Below are positions 4,977 through 6,110 of a stretch of 6,110 bases of DNA, piece by piece. The notes under the pieces are model-generated. The model worked only from the letters and a program-made list of their open reading frames with translations. It did not search any database and was not told where the DNA came from. The stretch's first letter is position 1; the number at the start of each line of letters is the position of its first letter. The stretch covers positions 2,378-8,487 of the forward strand of contig DAWO01000060.1 in NCBI GenBank assembly GCA_002509485.1, in the 5' to 3' direction. This stretch comes from Methanolinea sp. UBA477. Its GTDB lineage: Archaea; Halobacteriota; Methanomicrobia; Methanomicrobiales; Methanospirillaceae. A program made the position numbers and the translations under genes.

Positions 4977-6110
4977 TTATTGGATATCGAGCCCGTATTT
5001 TTCTGCAATCCCGAGAAATGCCTCTGCCAGGTAGTCGGTCTGGGCGGCAGAGAGGCCGTAGGTGTTGAACTTCCAGACTTTCGTCGCACCAGGGATGATG
5101 CCCGCGATGCCGCGAGCCTTGAGTTCGCTCGAGAAGAAGAATCCCTTCTTCTTATGCGTGTTCGCGACCTTGTCAAAGGATTGTATCGTGTCGACACGGG
5201 TCAGGGTGTGATTCCTGGGCATCTCGCTTTGTATCCTTGTTCCCACAATGCGTTCCAGGGATTCGACCACCGTTCGCCCCCGGGCAAGGTGTTCGTCCCA
5301 GTGTCTCACCCTCTCCCGAACGTGGGGAAAGGACGCCATCATCCCGACAAGTGTCACTCCCATCAGGGTGCACCCCATCATCTCGACCTCCTTGATCCCG
5401 AATGTCCTGCCGGTCAGGTCGGTCCGGGCTTCTGTGGTGCGAAAGACCTCGGCTGCCCTCTCGGCCGTCGCCGCGAGCATGCCCGACGGGGCCGGTGCCG
5501 CCATGCTCTTGTGGCCGGAGCCAACCACGAAATCGGCTCCGAGCCCCTTCCCGTCGACCTCCATGATACCCACGGTATAGGCGCCGTTGTATACTACCGG
5601 GATATCGTACTGGCGGGCCACGCGGATGATCCCCCTGACGTCATGCTCGTTTCCGTACTGGTAGTCGAAATGGTCGAGGAAGAGGAGGACGGGAGGCCTG
5701 CCGAACTCGCGGGAGACCGCCTCGATCGTCCCGGCGGCAGAATCAGCGGTGATGATCTTTTCGGCATCCGCAGGGATCTCGCGGATTATTCCGCCGTTAT
5801 TCTCGACTGCCAGGACCTCCGTGTAATGGGAGAGTGCTGTGATAAGGACCGGGTCTCCCTTCTGCACATATGTCCCGGCAACCGCCTGGAACCCCCGCCG
5901 TGCACCAGGAACGACCCGTGCTTCGTCCATGTTCACAAAAGCAGCGAGATCCTTGTGGAACTGCTGGATTGGGGGTTTTTGTATGAAGTCGAGACGGAAC
6001 GGTTTCCTGCAGTGGTCACAGACAGAGTAGCCGTCGCCGTAGGCGATGACCGCCTTCATCGCGTCGGCGGTCAGCCTTCCCCCGACCTGGATGGGATCGA
6101 TATTGATGCA
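4977..6110 (-). CDS. pscS: Sep-tRNA:Cys-tRNA synthase, N-terminus outside window
   Basis: The reverse frame runs open to the window edge; 377 residues are visible, starting CINIDPIQVGGRLTADAMKA. An internal Met at 6059 is not the start. SepCysS converts phosphoseryl-tRNA(Cys), made by SepRS, into cysteinyl-tRNA(Cys) with PLP and a sulfur donor. The PLP lysine is in GSGHKSM (visible residue 201). Cys31 and Cys34 in YSVCDHC and Cys247 in MMGCT match the three conserved cysteines that carry persulfide in the Methanocaldococcus jannaschii enzyme (Cys64, Cys67, Cys272). DEARVVPGARRG (62-73), FLDHFDYQYGN (144-154) and YNGAYTVG (174-181) are further family blocks. The family is about 380-400 residues long, so probably only a short N-terminal piece is missing. 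Several T-tracts follow the stop. The nearby EF2-modification gene makes this a translation-related neighbourhood. The assignment is very secure. Confidence 0.95.
   Translation of the reverse strand, partial: CINIDPIQVGGRLTADAMKAVIAYGDGYSVCDHCRKPFRLDFIQKPPIQQFHKDLAAFVNMDEARVVPGARRGFQAVAGTYVQKGDPVLITALSHYTEVLAVENNGGIIREIPADAEKIITADSAAGTIEAVSREFGRPPVLLFLDHFDYQYGNEHDVRGIIRVARQYDIPVVYNGAYTVGIMEVDGKGLGADFVVGSGHKSMAAPAPSGMLAATAERAAEVFRTTEARTDLTGRTFGIKEVEMMGCTLMGVTLVGMMASFPHVRERVRHWDEHLARGRTVVESLERIVGTRIQSEMPRNHTLTRVDTIQSFDKVANTHKKKGFFFSSELKARGIAGIIPGATKVWKFNTYGLSAAQTDYLAEAFLGIAEKYGLDIQ

Noticed and set aside
1..6110. CRISPR array, transposase, toxin-antitoxin or phage genes
   Set aside because: No regularly spaced direct repeats and no matching protein motifs were seen on either strand.

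Overview
The window looks like a stretch of chromosome from a methanogenic euryarchaeon, probably Methanomicrobiales. The strongest sign is the long reverse-strand gene at the right end. It encodes Sep-tRNA:Cys-tRNA synthase (SepCysS), an enzyme found essentially in methanogens and their close relatives. A diphthamide-synthesis ligase, found in archaea and eukaryotes, agrees with this. GGTG/GGAGG-type ribosome-binding sites, TATA-like elements and bare T-tracts after stop codons fit archaeal expression signals. No database search was possible, so the order-level placement is inference.

Left third: the window opens inside an unrecognised multi-pass membrane protein on the reverse strand (1-560). 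A roughly 200-bp AT-rich divergent spacer follows, then an acetoacetate-decarboxylase-superfamily protein (764-1492). This protein keeps the Schiff-base lysine but not the adjacent lysine of the classical decarboxylase. A 357-bp non-coding, hairpin-rich spacer separates it from a classical short-chain dehydrogenase/reductase (1850-2686). The two enzymes share orientation and may act on related oxo compounds, but nothing in the sequence proves a shared pathway.

Middle: 2687-3057 is a second non-coding stretch packed with inverted repeats. Read on the reverse strand, it ends in a hairpin plus U-tract that looks like an intrinsic terminator. It could be a structured 3' UTR of the upstream reverse-strand PEBP/YbhB-family gene (3058-3522) or a small RNA. 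The PEBP gene is divergent from the next operon, and one TATATA element sits midway between them.

Right part: a diphthine-ammonia ligase (Dph6 type, 3674-4357) overlaps by an ATGA a small stand-alone class I glutamine amidotransferase (4354-4914). Such amidotransferases release ammonia and the ligase consumes ammonia, so a functional pair is an attractive and testable idea. The operon converges on SepCysS (4977 to past the window end), whose transcript runs into several T-tracts in the 62-bp gap. The right side is therefore mostly translation-related: EF2 modification and tRNA-dependent cysteine synthesis.

I saw no CRISPR array, transposase, tRNA or rRNA gene, or clear defence system. The most unusual items are the ligase-amidotransferase pair and the two hairpin-rich spacers.
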